A DNA stretch of 64,000 nt from the NCBI GenBank assembly GCA_902780525.1, contig CACZFL010000005.1, positions 147,465 to 211,464 on the forward strand, given 5' to 3'. A model generated the notes under the pieces. That model was not told where the DNA came from. It saw only the letters and a list, made by a program, of their open reading frames with translations, and made no database searches. Position numbers and translations under genes: made by a program. Shown here piece by piece: positions 27,088 to 36,141 of this stretch. How positions within the stretch are numbered: the first letter of the stretch is position 1; every line of letters begins with the position of its first letter. The DNA comes from an uncultured bacterium. Its GTDB lineage: Bacteria; Cyanobacteriota; Vampirovibrionia; Gastranaerophilales; Gastranaerophilaceae.

Positions 27088-28215
27088 CTATTGATGCAAA
27101 AACTCTGAAAACATATTAAGAGCAGATTTTAAGGCAACTGCACAATACCCTATTCTTACATAACCTTCCATCTCCATAGTTTCTCCCGGAAGAAGTGCAA
27201 CGCCTGTTCGGTTTTGTAATCTTCTGCAAAGTTCACGTGAAGGCATGTCTTTTTTGTATTTTACAAGAGCCGTAGTTCCACCGTTTGGGATTATACATTC
27301 TGCAAGGGGTTCGTTTGTAAGCCATTCGGAAAAAGTATTCATTCCGAGCTGCATAATATTAAAATTGCGTTCCTGAATAATATTCTTGTTTTCTAAAGCA
27401 ACAGATGCAAAAAAGTCATCCAAAACTCCGACGCTTATTGTATTGTACTGTCTTTGATGGTTAATCTCATTTATTAAATCTTCTCTGGCACACACCCAGC
27501 CCAATCTAAGTCCGGGTAATGAATAGGTTTTGGACATGCTTCCAACGGAAATTCCTTTTTCGTATATATCTGCTATTGATATTGAATAAGGATTTCCGAT
27601 TAAATTCAATCCCCTATATACTTCGTCAGATAAAACCCATACATTGTTTTTCTTCGCAAACTCAACCAGTTCTTCAATAAGCCAGTTTGGAATTACTGAA
27701 CCTGTCGGGTTATTAGGGTTATTCAAGCATAACAGCTTTGTTTTTGAGGTTACTATTTTTGACAGTTCCTCTATATCCGGAAGCCAGTTGTTTTCTTCTT
27801 TTAAGAAATATAACTTTACTTCCGCACCGATTGATTCAGGAATTGAATAATGCTGCTGATAAGTAGGAACAATACATACAACTTCATCACCTTTTTCAAG
27901 AAGTGAATAAAAAATAAGCTGATTTGCACCAATAGCACCATGTGTTATTGTAATATTTGCAGTTGCCTGATTTGTATAAAGAGATTTTATATTGTCTTTA
28001 AGTCTTTCAGAACCTGTAATATCACCGTATCCCAGCGGTGTCTTTAGTATTTTTTCAAATTCTTTTTCTGTATTATATGAATTTGAAGAATGTGAGCATA
28101 AATCCATAAGTTCATAAACAGATAACGGTTTTATGCAAGTTGTTGTTAAATCATACAAAGCGCCCGCTTCATATCTGTTCATCCATTCTTCAATTTTAAA
28201 AGGTGATATTTTCAT
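27088..28215 (-). CDS. PLP-dependent class I/II aminotransferase
   Basis: 375 residues, fold type I. LNNPNNPTGS (about 158-167), DEVYRGL, and the Schiff-base Lys in SMSKTYSLPGLRLGW (about 230). The C-terminal GYVRIGYCA provides the substrate-carboxylate Arg. Acceptable substrates cannot be told from sequence; it is not an obvious AspC, HisC or Alr. Its mRNA start lies beside the HU terminator palindrome. Confidence 0.8.
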   Translation of the reverse strand: MKISPFKIEEWMNRYEAGALYDLTTTCIKPLSVYELMDLCSHSSNSYNTEKEFEKILKTPLGYGDITGSERLKDNIKSLYTNQATANITITHGAIGANQLIFYSLLEKGDEVVCIVPTYQQHYSIPESIGAEVKLYFLKEENNWLPDIEELSKIVTSKTKLLCLNNPNNPTGSVIPNWLIEELVEFAKKNNVWVLSDEVYRGLNLIGNPYSISIADIYEKGISVGSMSKTYSLPGLRLGWVCAREDLINEINHQRQYNTISVGVLDDFFASVALENKNIIQERNFNIMQLGMNTFSEWLTNEPLAECIIPNGGTTALVKYKKDMPSRELCRRLQNRTGVALLPGETMEMEGYVRIGYCAVALKSALNMFSEFLHQ

Positions 28216-28238
28216 AAATTTATTTTATCATAAAATAT

Positions 28239-28262
28239 GGGCGCAAACTTAAGTTTGCGCCC
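28239..28262. terminator. 24-bp perfect palindrome, terminator of hup
   Basis: GGGCGCAAACTT and its exact complement with no spacer, 28 nt downstream of hup. On the minus strand it is followed by ATATTTTAT, a short T-rich tail. It also lies just upstream of the aminotransferase start. Confidence 0.65.
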
Positions 28263-28289
28263 TTTAACTTATTTTCTGAAAGTTATTAA

Positions 28290-28568
28290 TTATTTGCCGT
28301 TAACAACTTCTTTGAATTTCTTACCAGCTGAGAATACAGGAACTGTCTTAGCAGGAATCTTAATAGCTTTACCTGTTTGTGGGTTTCTGCCGTTTCTTGC
28401 TGCTCTCTTACGTGGTTCGAAAGTACCAAAACCAACTAAAGTTACTTTTTTACCTTTGGATACAGATTTTTGTACTGTTTCAATTAAAGCAGACAATACT
28501 TCGTTAGCTTCTTTTTGAGTAACTTTTGCTTTTTTTGAAATTTCTGATACTAATTCTTCTTTGTTCAT
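28290..28568 (-). CDS. hup: HU-family DNA-binding protein
   Basis: 92 residues, the standard HU length. N-terminal helices MNKEELVSEISKKAKVTQKEA, then GFGTFEPRKRAARNGRNPQTG, the arm that wraps the DNA minor groove, ending KFKEVVNGK. A nucleoid-structuring dimer. Own promoter, AAAGGAG with 7-nt spacing, and a palindromic terminator: a compact, probably highly expressed single gene. Confidence 0.95.
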   Translation of the reverse strand: MNKEELVSEISKKAKVTQKEANEVLSALIETVQKSVSKGKKVTLVGFGTFEPRKRAARNGRNPQTGKAIKIPAKTVPVFSAGKKFKEVVNGK

Positions 28569-28601
28569 TATAAAACTCCTTTCTTAAATTTTACAAGTTC
28601 C

Positions 28602-28629
28602 ATTATATAGCTTTAATAAAAGAAAGCAA
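28602..28629 (-). promoter_or_regulatory. Promoter of hup
   Basis: On the minus strand TTGCTT (28624-28629), 16-nt spacer, TATAAT (28602-28607), with AAAGGAG close to the start codon. Confidence 0.6.
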
Positions 28630-28746
28630 GCTTTTTTATCGCCCAAAAGTATGATTTTTTCAGTATTTTAGTATGAAATGTCAGTCTGAAATCAGAACAA
28701 TGTCTGCAAATGACATGTATGTATATTTGTAGAAAGCAGAGTATTA

Positions 28747-29118
28747 TTAGTTTTCAAGGTTTAATATGCTGCCGTTTATGTTGGCTGAGTTGTATGCTTT
28801 GTTTAATTTTTGAACCTTTTGAGTTCTCGACAGTTCGGATTTTACAAACTCCATGTTTTTTTCAAGAGTGCTGATGTTTTTTTCTTCAAGTTCTTTTATT
28901 TCGTTAAAAATAGCATCAACTTCTTTTTGTTGTTCGGGGGTCAACTCAAGGTATCTTCTTATTGTTTTACAGCTGATAAATATTCCTTCACGCATTTTGA
29001 TAAGGTTAATAGCACTGTCGAAATCTTCCTTTTCAATTAGCCTTGCGATATCAGCGGCACCGTTCTTAAGCTGTTTGTACTGAAGCATAAGTTGTTCATA
29101 TTGTTGTTCACTCTGCAT
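28747..29118 (-). CDS. FliT-like flagellar chaperone candidate
   Basis: About 123 residues from the ATG at 29118, with GGAG 9 nt upstream; the longer frame overlaps fliS by 74 nt and is rejected. All-helical with Glu/Lys-rich heptads (QLMLQYKQLK, IARLIEKEDFDSAINLIKMRE, EIKELEEKN). Its size, helicity and place immediately after fliS match FliT-type chaperones of the filament cap. Sequence alone does not prove this. Confidence 0.5.
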   Translation of the reverse strand: MQSEQQYEQLMLQYKQLKNGAADIARLIEKEDFDSAINLIKMREGIFISCKTIRRYLELTPEQQKEVDAIFNEIKELEEKNISTLEKNMEFVKSELSRTQKVQKLNKAYNSANINGSILNLEN

Positions 29119-29596
29119 CGTTGTTGTCTCCTTCGTTTCCAGGAGCCGGTTCAGATTGCTGGCTAACCGGAAGTTGTTCACTCATTGCATCTTCCAGCGT
29201 AGTTACGCCGCTTTGAATCTCAATTGCTTTTTGAAATCCCCATCTGATGTTGGTTAAATCTTCTATTACTTCATCAATTTTTTCACTGTTTCGCTGAACA
29301 TTTGCTTTGATTAAAGTTACTGCCATGCGGTTATATAAGCGGAAGAGCTGTTTGGATACATCATTTCCGTTTTCCAAATCAATTGTACGCATGAGCTCTC
29401 TGATAATTTTTCTTGCTCCGTCTATATTTGTTGAACGTTCTTTAAAATTATTTTCTGCAATAGCGGTTTTTGCTTTTATTAAAAACTGAATTGCACCGTC
29501 AAATAATAATATCATTAATTTTTCGGGTGTTGCCGTATTGATATTATTTGCCTGATATTGTTTTATGTATTTATTGTATGGGTTAATTGGCGGCAT
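29108..29596 (-). CDS. fliS: Flagellar export chaperone FliS
   Basis: 162 residues. The four-helix FliS core is clear: NPYNKYIKQYQANNINTA, PEKLMILLFDGAIQFL (about 24-39), then NIDGARKIIRELMRTID and LYNRMAVTLIKANVQRN. FliS binds the flagellin C-terminus to stop early polymerisation. An extended acidic C-terminus (about 130-162) is longer than usual. Between flaG and the FliT-like gene, in an order typical of flagellar late clusters. Confidence 0.88.
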   Translation of the reverse strand: MPPINPYNKYIKQYQANNINTATPEKLMILLFDGAIQFLIKAKTAIAENNFKERSTNIDGARKIIRELMRTIDLENGNDVSKQLFRLYNRMAVTLIKANVQRNSEKIDEVIEDLTNIRWGFQKAIEIQSGVTTLEDAMSEQLPVSQQSEPAPGNEGDNNDAE

Positions 29597-29597
29597 T

Positions 29598-30059
29598 CTA
29601 TACCTTCTTGTTTACAAATATGCCTGAAGCCATGTTCAGTTTCTGTACGAGTTCCCCGAGTTCGTCGCCCGATATTGTTTCAACTAATCTGTCGGAAGAA
29701 CTGTCGTATAATTCTATTATATCATCCTTTATATTAAGTTTAACATAAAATTCTTTTTCCGGATTTTCAAAATCTTCAACATGAAATTCTTGAGTTTCTT
29801 CTTCTTCGGTTGGTGTTTCTACAAGTCCATCCTGAAACTCTCCTTCCTCTTCTTGTTTTCCTTCACGTTTTTTTTTGCCGGAATCTTCTTCGGTTTCTTC
29901 TTTTTCTTTTACTCTTTGGTTATTTGAAAGACCGTTAACGTACTGGGCGTTATTAGACGGGTCCATAGCCATGGACTGTTCCACTTTGTTTGTATATTCA
30001 GCTGATGTTTGTTCTTTTATCGCACCGGTGTTTGAAAAAGAAAGCCCATCCATTCCCAT
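29598..30059 (-). CDS. flaG: FlaG-like flagellar protein with acidic insert
   Basis: 153 residues. The last 50 match the FlaG pattern: FYVKLNIKDDIIELYDSSSD, then VETISGDELGELVQKLN and GIFV. The N-terminal 100 residues are unusual: very rich in Glu, Lys and Gln (about 45-90). FlaG influences filament length. It ends 1 nt before the fliS start, so the three genes form one transcript. Confidence 0.7.
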   Translation of the reverse strand: MGMDGLSFSNTGAIKEQTSAEYTNKVEQSMAMDPSNNAQYVNGLSNNQRVKEKEETEEDSGKKKREGKQEEEGEFQDGLVETPTEEEETQEFHVEDFENPEKEFYVKLNIKDDIIELYDSSSDRLVETISGDELGELVQKLNMASGIFVNKKV

Positions 30060-30148
30060 AAATATTTTGTCCTTTACAAATATTAACTTACTTATTATAT
30101 TATGATATAATTTAATTCGTTACATCATATAAAAGAAGGGTTGTTTTT

Positions 30149-30898
30149 ATGAGCAAGAGCTTATTTATTGATTATATGGAAAAGTTATGTTCTTATCCTT
30201 TGTGGATTAAGCAGGTAATATTCCTGAATCTGTCAAATGATTTAACCCAGTATTTAAGTAACGAGTTTTTGGATGTAGAAGAAGGGGATTTATTCCATGT
30301 TTATAAACCGTCTTTATCTGAGCATGGTCAAAATGAGCTTTTTACCAAAGAATCCGGATATGACGAAAGTATATATGCTTTTTTAAACTGTTGTGTAAAG
30401 CACATGTCACTTATTGAAATAGCAATAGAAAACAATTTAACAATGGAAGAGGTTGCAAAGGCCTTTACTTTTTGTAAAACATCAAAATTCTTTTCAGATG
30501 AAGTTCCGAATCTTGTAAGTGCAATTGCAGGCTTTATAGCCGGTAAATACAGAACGGGTGAATACCTTGTCAGAGCCGGAAAAATGACAATCGAGCAGCT
30601 TGATGAAGTTTTGAATAAGCAGCAGGAAATTAAAGATTCCGGAAAACACGTTTTTATTGCGGAACTTATGGTTCAAATGGGCTTTGTAAAAGAAAAGGAT
30701 GTTAAAAGTATTATCTTTATGAAGGAAGAAGCCGGAAAAAGATTTTCTCTTAATACGGAAGAGATGCCAAATATTTCTTTTGAAAAAGAAAAGTATGATT
30801 TGCAGGTTGAATACACGCGTCTAAAGGAAGAAAACGAAATATTGCGTCAGAAGATGGATGCCGTTTTAACCTTTATAAAGGATCATAAATCTGAGTAA
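30149..30898 (+). CDS. Protein with GspE N-terminal-like domain and coiled coil
   Basis: 249 residues. Residues about 137-195 (GEYLVRAGKMTIEQLDEVLN, then ELMVQMGFVKEKDVKSIIF) match the two-helix repeats of the GspE/PilB/MshE N-terminal domain, without the ATPase. A coiled coil ends the protein (about 215-245). The N-terminal 125 residues are unrecognised. Divergent from the flagellar cluster, and possibly a motility or secretion regulator; that is inference. A 24-nt gap separates it from the asparaginase gene. Confidence 0.55.
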   Translation: MSKSLFIDYMEKLCSYPLWIKQVIFLNLSNDLTQYLSNEFLDVEEGDLFHVYKPSLSEHGQNELFTKESGYDESIYAFLNCCVKHMSLIEIAIENNLTMEEVAKAFTFCKTSKFFSDEVPNLVSAIAGFIAGKYRTGEYLVRAGKMTIEQLDEVLNKQQEIKDSGKHVFIAELMVQMGFVKEKDVKSIIFMKEEAGKRFSLNTEEMPNISFEKEKYDLQVEYTRLKEENEILRQKMDAVLTFIKDHKSE

Positions 30899-30922
30899 GA
30901 TTAAGAAGGTGAATCGGATAAA

Positions 30923-31831
30923 ATGATTAAGGTAGAATATATAAGGGATGGATTAGCAGAAGAAGTACATACCGGGGTTTGGGTTTCAGCAAAACCAATA
31001 AATGGTTTTTCGCCTGATAATGACCACGCTGCTCCTTATTTTTTACGCTCATGTGCAAAACCTTTGCAGGCAACATTGTTAATTGATAACAATCTTGATT
31101 TTACAGAGGAAGAATTAGCTTTTTGTAGTGCTTCTCATGCCGGAGAAGATTGTCATATAAAAGTTGCAACCAAACTTTTAAAAAAATTAAAGCTAAAAGA
31201 AGATAAACTGAAATGCGGTATTCATGCTCCTCTCTCAAAGGGCATGCAGAACAGAATGATTGTACGTGGTGATTCACCTACGGTGTTACACAATAATTGT
31301 TCGGGAAAACATATAGGTTTTTTAGCAATATGTGATAAAAATGGCTGGGATCTGGAAACTTATGAAGATCCGACTCATCCTCTTCAGATAGCCGTAAAGG
31401 AAAAAATATACGATTTATGCGGTGTGGAAAAAGATTATCCAATGACTACAGATGGCTGTGGAGTGCCAATTGTAAGTATGCCGTTGAAAAATCTGGTAAA
31501 CGGATATATAAGACTTCTTGAATATCCGAGGTTATTGCGTGCAATAAAAGCACATCCGTATATATTTGGCGGTGACGGAAGAACAGATACAGAGATTATA
31601 AGCAAGACGGACAATATTATTGCAAAAGTCGGTGCTGGCGGATTGTGTGTTGTGCTTAATGTACGTGAATGCAATGCGTTTGTCGTAAAAATTAATGATG
31701 CTTCTATGGAGGCAAGAAGATTTGCACTATTTGAGATAATTAACCGCATCGGCTGGGGTGAAATAAAATACGACAACCGAATAACTACATTAGCAGGTAA
31801 AGTTGTAGGTCAGGTTCAGGTTTCTATTTGA
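30923..31831 (+). CDS. L-asparaginase, type II thermolabile family
   Basis: 302 residues, similar to the asparaginase family of rhizobial ReAII type (PF06089-like) rather than the E. coli enzymes. Landmarks: LRSCAKPLQA, SASHAGEDCHI (about 74-84), LHNNCSGKH (about 127-135), TDGCGVP and GAGGLCVVL. Members hydrolyse asparagine to aspartate and ammonia; the Cys and Lys of the SGKH region belong to the active site. The 3' end overlaps ispF on the other strand by 16 nt. Confidence 0.8.
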   Translation: MIKVEYIRDGLAEEVHTGVWVSAKPINGFSPDNDHAAPYFLRSCAKPLQATLLIDNNLDFTEEELAFCSASHAGEDCHIKVATKLLKKLKLKEDKLKCGIHAPLSKGMQNRMIVRGDSPTVLHNNCSGKHIGFLAICDKNGWDLETYEDPTHPLQIAVKEKIYDLCGVEKDYPMTTDGCGVPIVSMPLKNLVNGYIRLLEYPRLLRAIKAHPYIFGGDGRTDTEIISKTDNIIAKVGAGGLCVVLNVRECNAFVVKINDASMEARRFALFEIINRIGWGEIKYDNRITTLAGKVVGQVQVSI

Positions 31832-32316
31832 TTTTTATAAACCAAAACAACCGCTTGCGCTTCAATTGCCTTTTTCTCGCCTACTGCGTCAAGGTGTTCT
31901 TTTGTTTTTGCTTTTATGGATAAATCGTTAATATCCATTTCTAAAACAGAAGCCAGCTTTTCTTTCATTTGTGGTATATACGGCATCATCTTCGGAGCTT
32001 GTGCAATTATATTTGTATCAAGGTTTCCGATTAAATACCCATTTCCTTTAACCATAGAATAAACTTTTTTTAGCAGTTCAATGCTGTCGGCTCCTTTGTA
32101 TTTATCGTCTGTATCAGGGAACAGAGTTCCGATATCAGGAAGGGCTAGAGAGCCAAGAAGGGCATCAATTATTGCGTGTACAAGAACATCTGCGTCAGAG
32201 TGCCCAAGCAGCCCTTTTTCGTAGGGAATTTTAATCCCGCCTATGATTAAATCACGGTTTTCTTCAAGTCTGTGTAAATCGTATCCTATGCCTGTTCTGA
32301 AATTTGGTTTGTTCAT
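31816..32316 (-). CDS. ispF: 2-C-methyl-D-erythritol 2,4-cyclodiphosphate synthase
   Basis: 166 residues. Fifth enzyme of the MEP isoprenoid pathway; trimeric with a zinc site. The ligands Asp13, His15 (GIGYDLHRLE) and His47 (HSDADVLVHAIIDALLG) are present, as are ALPDIGTLFPDTD and the C-terminal TKEHLDAVGEKKAIEAQAVV. Normal length. IspD is not fused or adjacent. Confidence 0.95.
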   Translation of the reverse strand: MNKPNFRTGIGYDLHRLEENRDLIIGGIKIPYEKGLLGHSDADVLVHAIIDALLGSLALPDIGTLFPDTDDKYKGADSIELLKKVYSMVKGNGYLIGNLDTNIIAQAPKMMPYIPQMKEKLASVLEMDINDLSIKAKTKEHLDAVGEKKAIEAQAVVLVYKNQIET

Positions 32317-32354
32317 GATTAAACCCTCTTAAATAATATTAACATAAATTTTAC

Positions 32355-32383
32355 TTGTATTAAAACAATTTCGGCTCTATAAT
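32355..32383 (+). promoter_or_regulatory. Sigma70-type promoter of the GHL10 gene
   Basis: TTGTAT (32355-32360), 17-nt spacer, TATAAT (32378-32383). The leader holds AGGGTAAATAGGG just before the ATG at 32406. Confidence 0.6.
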
Positions 32384-32405
32384 GTTTGTATTAGGGTAAA
32401 TAGGG

Positions 32406-34193
32406 ATGGAGAGAATACTAAGAAGTTTATTTTTTATATTTATGTCCTTTTTATTTTGCGCAAATGTAATGGCGCAGAATATTTATGAGCCGTTCATTCC
32501 GAAAGAAAATGAGGTTATTTTTAATCAGTCAACATTCCCTATAAGTGTAATTGACCCTCAAACAGCAACAAATAAAGCAGGTGCAAATTATCCCGGGCTG
32601 AGAGGGGCTAATCAGCTTGTAATTTATACTCCTGCATTCGGCTTCAGAACAAATACAAATGAATTTGGTACGGAAGCAATTATTACTGGTGATACTGTTA
32701 CGGCGCTTAGTGGTGCGGATTCTCTTATTCCTGCCAACGGATTTGTGATAAGCGGGCATGGGCGCGCAAAAAAATGGATTAACGAAAATGTAATGGTGGG
32801 CTCAAAAATATACGTTGATACAGAGAAACAAATTATTACATCTTATATAACATCGGATACATTTTTGTACAGTGCAAGAGAGAAAGTAAACGAAGTTGAA
32901 AATATGATGTTTTATTATACCCAGGATTCTTCAGTAAACCAAAGACGCACAATCCAGAATTTAAACAAAGCAAAGGATTATATAGAACGAGCACAAAGGG
33001 ATAGTGAAGATTCACAGAAGTATGCATCTAGAGCTATTGAATATGCTGATATGGCAATGTCAACAGTTATTCCGTATAATCCGTATGAATTTAAAGGAGT
33101 TTGGATAAGACCGACTTATCATAATATTGATGAAATTACTTCCGTGTTGGATAGGATAGCAGATGCAGGGATAAATAATATTTTTATTGAAACATATTAT
33201 CATGGTCAAACAATATTCCCGTCACGGACAATGGAAGAATACGGATTTATAAAACAAAATCCAGAATTTGAAGGTTTTGATCCATTGAGAATATGGATAA
33301 AAGAGGCTCACAGACGTGGAATTAAAGTTCATATCTGGTTTGAATCTTTTTATGTAGGCAACAAGCCTCCGGAAACAAATCCGAAATATATTCTTTCAGT
33401 AAAACCGGAATGGGCAAATTATCAGAAGAAAAATGCGGATTCTGAAACAATACCGTATTCGGTTTCGGAACACAACGGATACTTTATAGACCCAGCTAAT
33501 CCTGATGTTCAGGCCTTTTTGTACAATTTGATTGATGAAATTATTTTAAGATACAGACCGGACGGAATTAATCTTGATTACATAAGATATCCGCAGTCAC
33601 TTGCTCCGAATTATTCTAACTATGACATGTCTAACTGGGGATATACCAAATATGCAAGAGAAGAATTTAAAAAGATGTATAACATAGATCCGATAGAACT
33701 CGTTCCGGGTGATTATATGTGGTACCAGTGGAATATTTATCGTGCAGGAAAAATTACCGATTTTGTCCGCCGTATTGGCAGACTTGCCCGTATGAACGGA
33801 ATAACAATTACTGCCGTGATATTCCCGAATCTTCAAATGGCATACGATACCAAATTGCAGGACTGGAAAACTTGGTCAATGAATGACTTTATAGACGGAT
33901 TTACACCGCTTCTTCTTACTTGCGATGATAAAACAGCCATGAACCTTATGGGTAATGTTTTAAGAAATAAATCTCCGAGAACAAAATTGTACGCAGGTTT
34001 GTTCGTTACATTTATGAACGGTTCAAATGCTGATTTGGTCAAACAGATTCATGCGGCCAGAAGATATGCGGTTAATGGTCTTATAATTTTTGACTATGCT
34101 CATTTAAAAGACAGCTATGTAAATATGCTTACTCAAAGTATATTTAAACCTATACCAAAAGAAGCCAGGGGGTATAGAAATGCAAGAAGATAA
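32406..34193 (+). CDS. Secreted GHL10 (DUF187)-type glycoside hydrolase
   Basis: 595 residues. Signal peptide (1-23), an N-terminal beta-rich region (about 30-155), a helical linker (about 160-215), then a TIM-barrel GHL10 domain (about 220-560): FKGVWIRPTYHN, FIETYYHGQTIFPS, GIKVHIWFESFYV, DPANPDVQAFL, GINLDYIRYPQ. The Asp of LDYIRYP is a likely catalytic residue. Relatives include YngK and the E. coli DigH glycosidase that trims denuded peptidoglycan; cyanobacteria carry similar proteins. A wall-related role in the periplasm is inferred. The next gene overlaps it by 14 nt. Confidence 0.78.
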   Translation: MERILRSLFFIFMSFLFCANVMAQNIYEPFIPKENEVIFNQSTFPISVIDPQTATNKAGANYPGLRGANQLVIYTPAFGFRTNTNEFGTEAIITGDTVTALSGADSLIPANGFVISGHGRAKKWINENVMVGSKIYVDTEKQIITSYITSDTFLYSAREKVNEVENMMFYYTQDSSVNQRRTIQNLNKAKDYIERAQRDSEDSQKYASRAIEYADMAMSTVIPYNPYEFKGVWIRPTYHNIDEITSVLDRIADAGINNIFIETYYHGQTIFPSRTMEEYGFIKQNPEFEGFDPLRIWIKEAHRRGIKVHIWFESFYVGNKPPETNPKYILSVKPEWANYQKKNADSETIPYSVSEHNGYFIDPANPDVQAFLYNLIDEIILRYRPDGINLDYIRYPQSLAPNYSNYDMSNWGYTKYAREEFKKMYNIDPIELVPGDYMWYQWNIYRAGKITDFVRRIGRLARMNGITITAVIFPNLQMAYDTKLQDWKTWSMNDFIDGFTPLLLTCDDKTAMNLMGNVLRNKSPRTKLYAGLFVTFMNGSNADLVKQIHAARRYAVNGLIIFDYAHLKDSYVNMLTQSIFKPIPKEARGYRNARR

Positions 34194-34389
34194 TAACAAT
34201 ATCGCTCAGCCTAAAAGGAAATTCATAGGTGTATGGTTTGAATGCTGCCATGCATATGGAAGACTGTATAAAAATAAGGAAGGAACCTGTTACAGAGGCA
34301 GATGCCCTAAGTGCTTGCGCTCGGTAAGAGTGCCTATTGACAGAAATAGCGATAGTGCAACAGACAGGAGATTTTTCCGCGGGAGTTAA
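34180..34389 (+). CDS. Small zinc-ribbon protein coupled to the GHL10 gene
   Basis: 69 residues with FECCHAYGRLYKNKEG (Cys about 24-25) and GRCPKCLRS (Cys about 45 and 48), a single zinc-ribbon layout, ending RRFFRGS. It starts 14 nt before the end of the GHL10 gene with AGGGGG upstream, so it is translationally coupled. I recall similar tiny ribbons in other bacteria but no assigned function. Confidence 0.65.
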   Translation: MQEDNNNIAQPKRKFIGVWFECCHAYGRLYKNKEGTCYRGRCPKCLRSVRVPIDRNSDSATDRRFFRGS

Positions 34390-34485
34390 ATGTACTTTGG
34401 TCCTGTGCTATAGAAAAACAAATGGCAGGCATAAAGTGGTACGGGAGCAGTATATTGCCGGTTGAAAACATAAGGAGATTATTTG

Positions 34486-35724
34486 ATGTTAGAACAATTG
34501 AGAAAAGAAAATGAAGTCTTAGATATTTTTTGTAATCTGGTTTCAATTCCTTCGCCTTCTCTTAAAGAAGAACATGTTATAAAGTGGATACTTGATTTTT
34601 GTGAAGAAAATAAAATAAATGCAAAACGTGATAATTATGGAAATATTTATATTTATGTTCCCGGGACAGACAGCTCAAAAGAACCGATAATGTTATCTTC
34701 TCACATGGATGTAGTGGGTGATGACAGCCCTGTGAGTATTTATTTGGATGATGAGGGTTTTATACATGCAATAGACAGAACTCTTGGCGCTGATGACAAA
34801 GTCGGTGTTGCCTGTGCTTTAATGCTGGCTAAAGAAGCGGTAAATGGAAAACTAGTTGCTCATGGGGGATTAGAAATTACTTTTACCAGAGATGAAGAAA
34901 CCGGCATGAGTGGTATTGAGCACGTCGAGTTTGATAAAATTTTGTCTAAGTATGTTCTTGTAAACGATGCTGATAAATTAGGTCAGTTGCAAATTTCAGG
35001 TGCAAGTTATACTAATGCAAAAATTACCGTAAGAGGTTTAAAAGGCGGACATTCGGGTATTGATATAGGCGATGAAACAAGACTGAACGCAGGAAAACTT
35101 CTGGCAGAACTTATTGCAGAGTTTCCTCAGGGAGTATATTATCAGGATGAAACAGGGGTTATTACATCTTGTAACCTTGGTGCTATGGTAGCAGGAGGAA
35201 TTCAAAACTCAGTTGCTTCTATTGTTGAAAAAGGGATTAAAACAAATGATTACATATCTGAGATTATGAAAAAGACTTCTACTAATATTATTAATGTTCT
35301 CGGTATGGCATCATATTCAATAAGAAGTGCAAGTGTTGCAAGGGAAGAAGCTCTAAAAACATATATGGCATCAATCGTTGCAAAGTTCAACTCAAAATAT
35401 GAAGGTTTGGCCGAAGCAACTATCGAATTTGAGGAACATTTACCTCCGTTTGAAAGAGCAGAAGATGACAGAATTGAAAGAGTTCATACAGAAGCCTGCA
35501 GGCGTGCAGGAATAAAGAATGATATTTCCTCATTCCACGCAGGTGCTGAAACACACATCTACTGTCAGCACAAAAATTCAAAAGGTGAAACATTTATGCC
35601 GATGCTTTTGGGATTGGCTGATGTTTATAATATGCACTCTGCTAATGAAAAAGTAGATTATAAATCGCTTCTGAAGGGGTATGAAGTAATCAGAAATACT
35701 TTTATTATATTTAATGAAGGATAA
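34486..35724 (+). CDS. M20-family metallopeptidase, PepT-like
   Basis: 412 residues from the ATG at 34486 (AAGGAG 8 nt upstream; a TTG three bases earlier is possible). The dinuclear zinc ligands are recognisable: SSHMDVVG, LGADDKVG, the Glu pair of DEETGMSG, VNDADK and a C-terminal MHSANEKV. The dimerisation domain GLKGGHSGIDIG sits in the middle. Probably a cytoplasmic aminotripeptidase or dipeptidase; exact specificity not readable. Confidence 0.82.
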   Translation: MLEQLRKENEVLDIFCNLVSIPSPSLKEEHVIKWILDFCEENKINAKRDNYGNIYIYVPGTDSSKEPIMLSSHMDVVGDDSPVSIYLDDEGFIHAIDRTLGADDKVGVACALMLAKEAVNGKLVAHGGLEITFTRDEETGMSGIEHVEFDKILSKYVLVNDADKLGQLQISGASYTNAKITVRGLKGGHSGIDIGDETRLNAGKLLAELIAEFPQGVYYQDETGVITSCNLGAMVAGGIQNSVASIVEKGIKTNDYISEIMKKTSTNIINVLGMASYSIRSASVAREEALKTYMASIVAKFNSKYEGLAEATIEFEEHLPPFERAEDDRIERVHTEACRRAGIKNDISSFHAGAETHIYCQHKNSKGETFMPMLLGLADVYNMHSANEKVDYKSLLKGYEVIRNTFIIFNEG

Positions 35725-35784
35725 GCGCAAAAAATATTTTTACGTGTTTTTACACAGGCAGAAGACATTTTTTAGAGGTATAGT

Positions 35785-36042
35785 ATGATAATAAATGCAA
35801 TAAATAGCAATAACAATATAAATATGTACGGCAGAATCAAATATTCAAAACACACTCCAAAACCATTGCCGTTTGATGAGTTTTATTTTCAGCCAGAGTT
35901 AAGAAATAAACCTTTTTCACTGAAAAGACTTTTAAAAAGCATCGTAAACAGTGTAGAAGGTTTGTTTGCGAAAAATAAATCAGTAAAAGAAGGCCACTAT
36001 GAGGATATAAAATCAATAAGGGGCTCTGTGACAGAGATATAA
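35785..36042 (+). CDS. Small protein with shared NSNN N-terminal motif
   Basis: 85 residues beginning MIINAINSNNNINMYGR, which closely resembles the N-terminus of the membrane protein at 46935-47582. The rest is basic (KPFSLKRLLKSIVNS) without known domains. AGAGG lies about 5 nt before the ATG. Function unknown; the shared N-terminus may be a targeting signal. Confidence 0.5.
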   Translation: MIINAINSNNNINMYGRIKYSKHTPKPLPFDEFYFQPELRNKPFSLKRLLKSIVNSVEGLFAKNKSVKEGHYEDIKSIRGSVTEI

Positions 36043-36141
36043 ATATTACAAAACTTTACAATATTTTTCCCCCCTTTGATATTTAGGCTTTTTCTATGTA
36101 TAATTTTTAAAGTGTAAATTTTACAACATAGGAAATATGAA

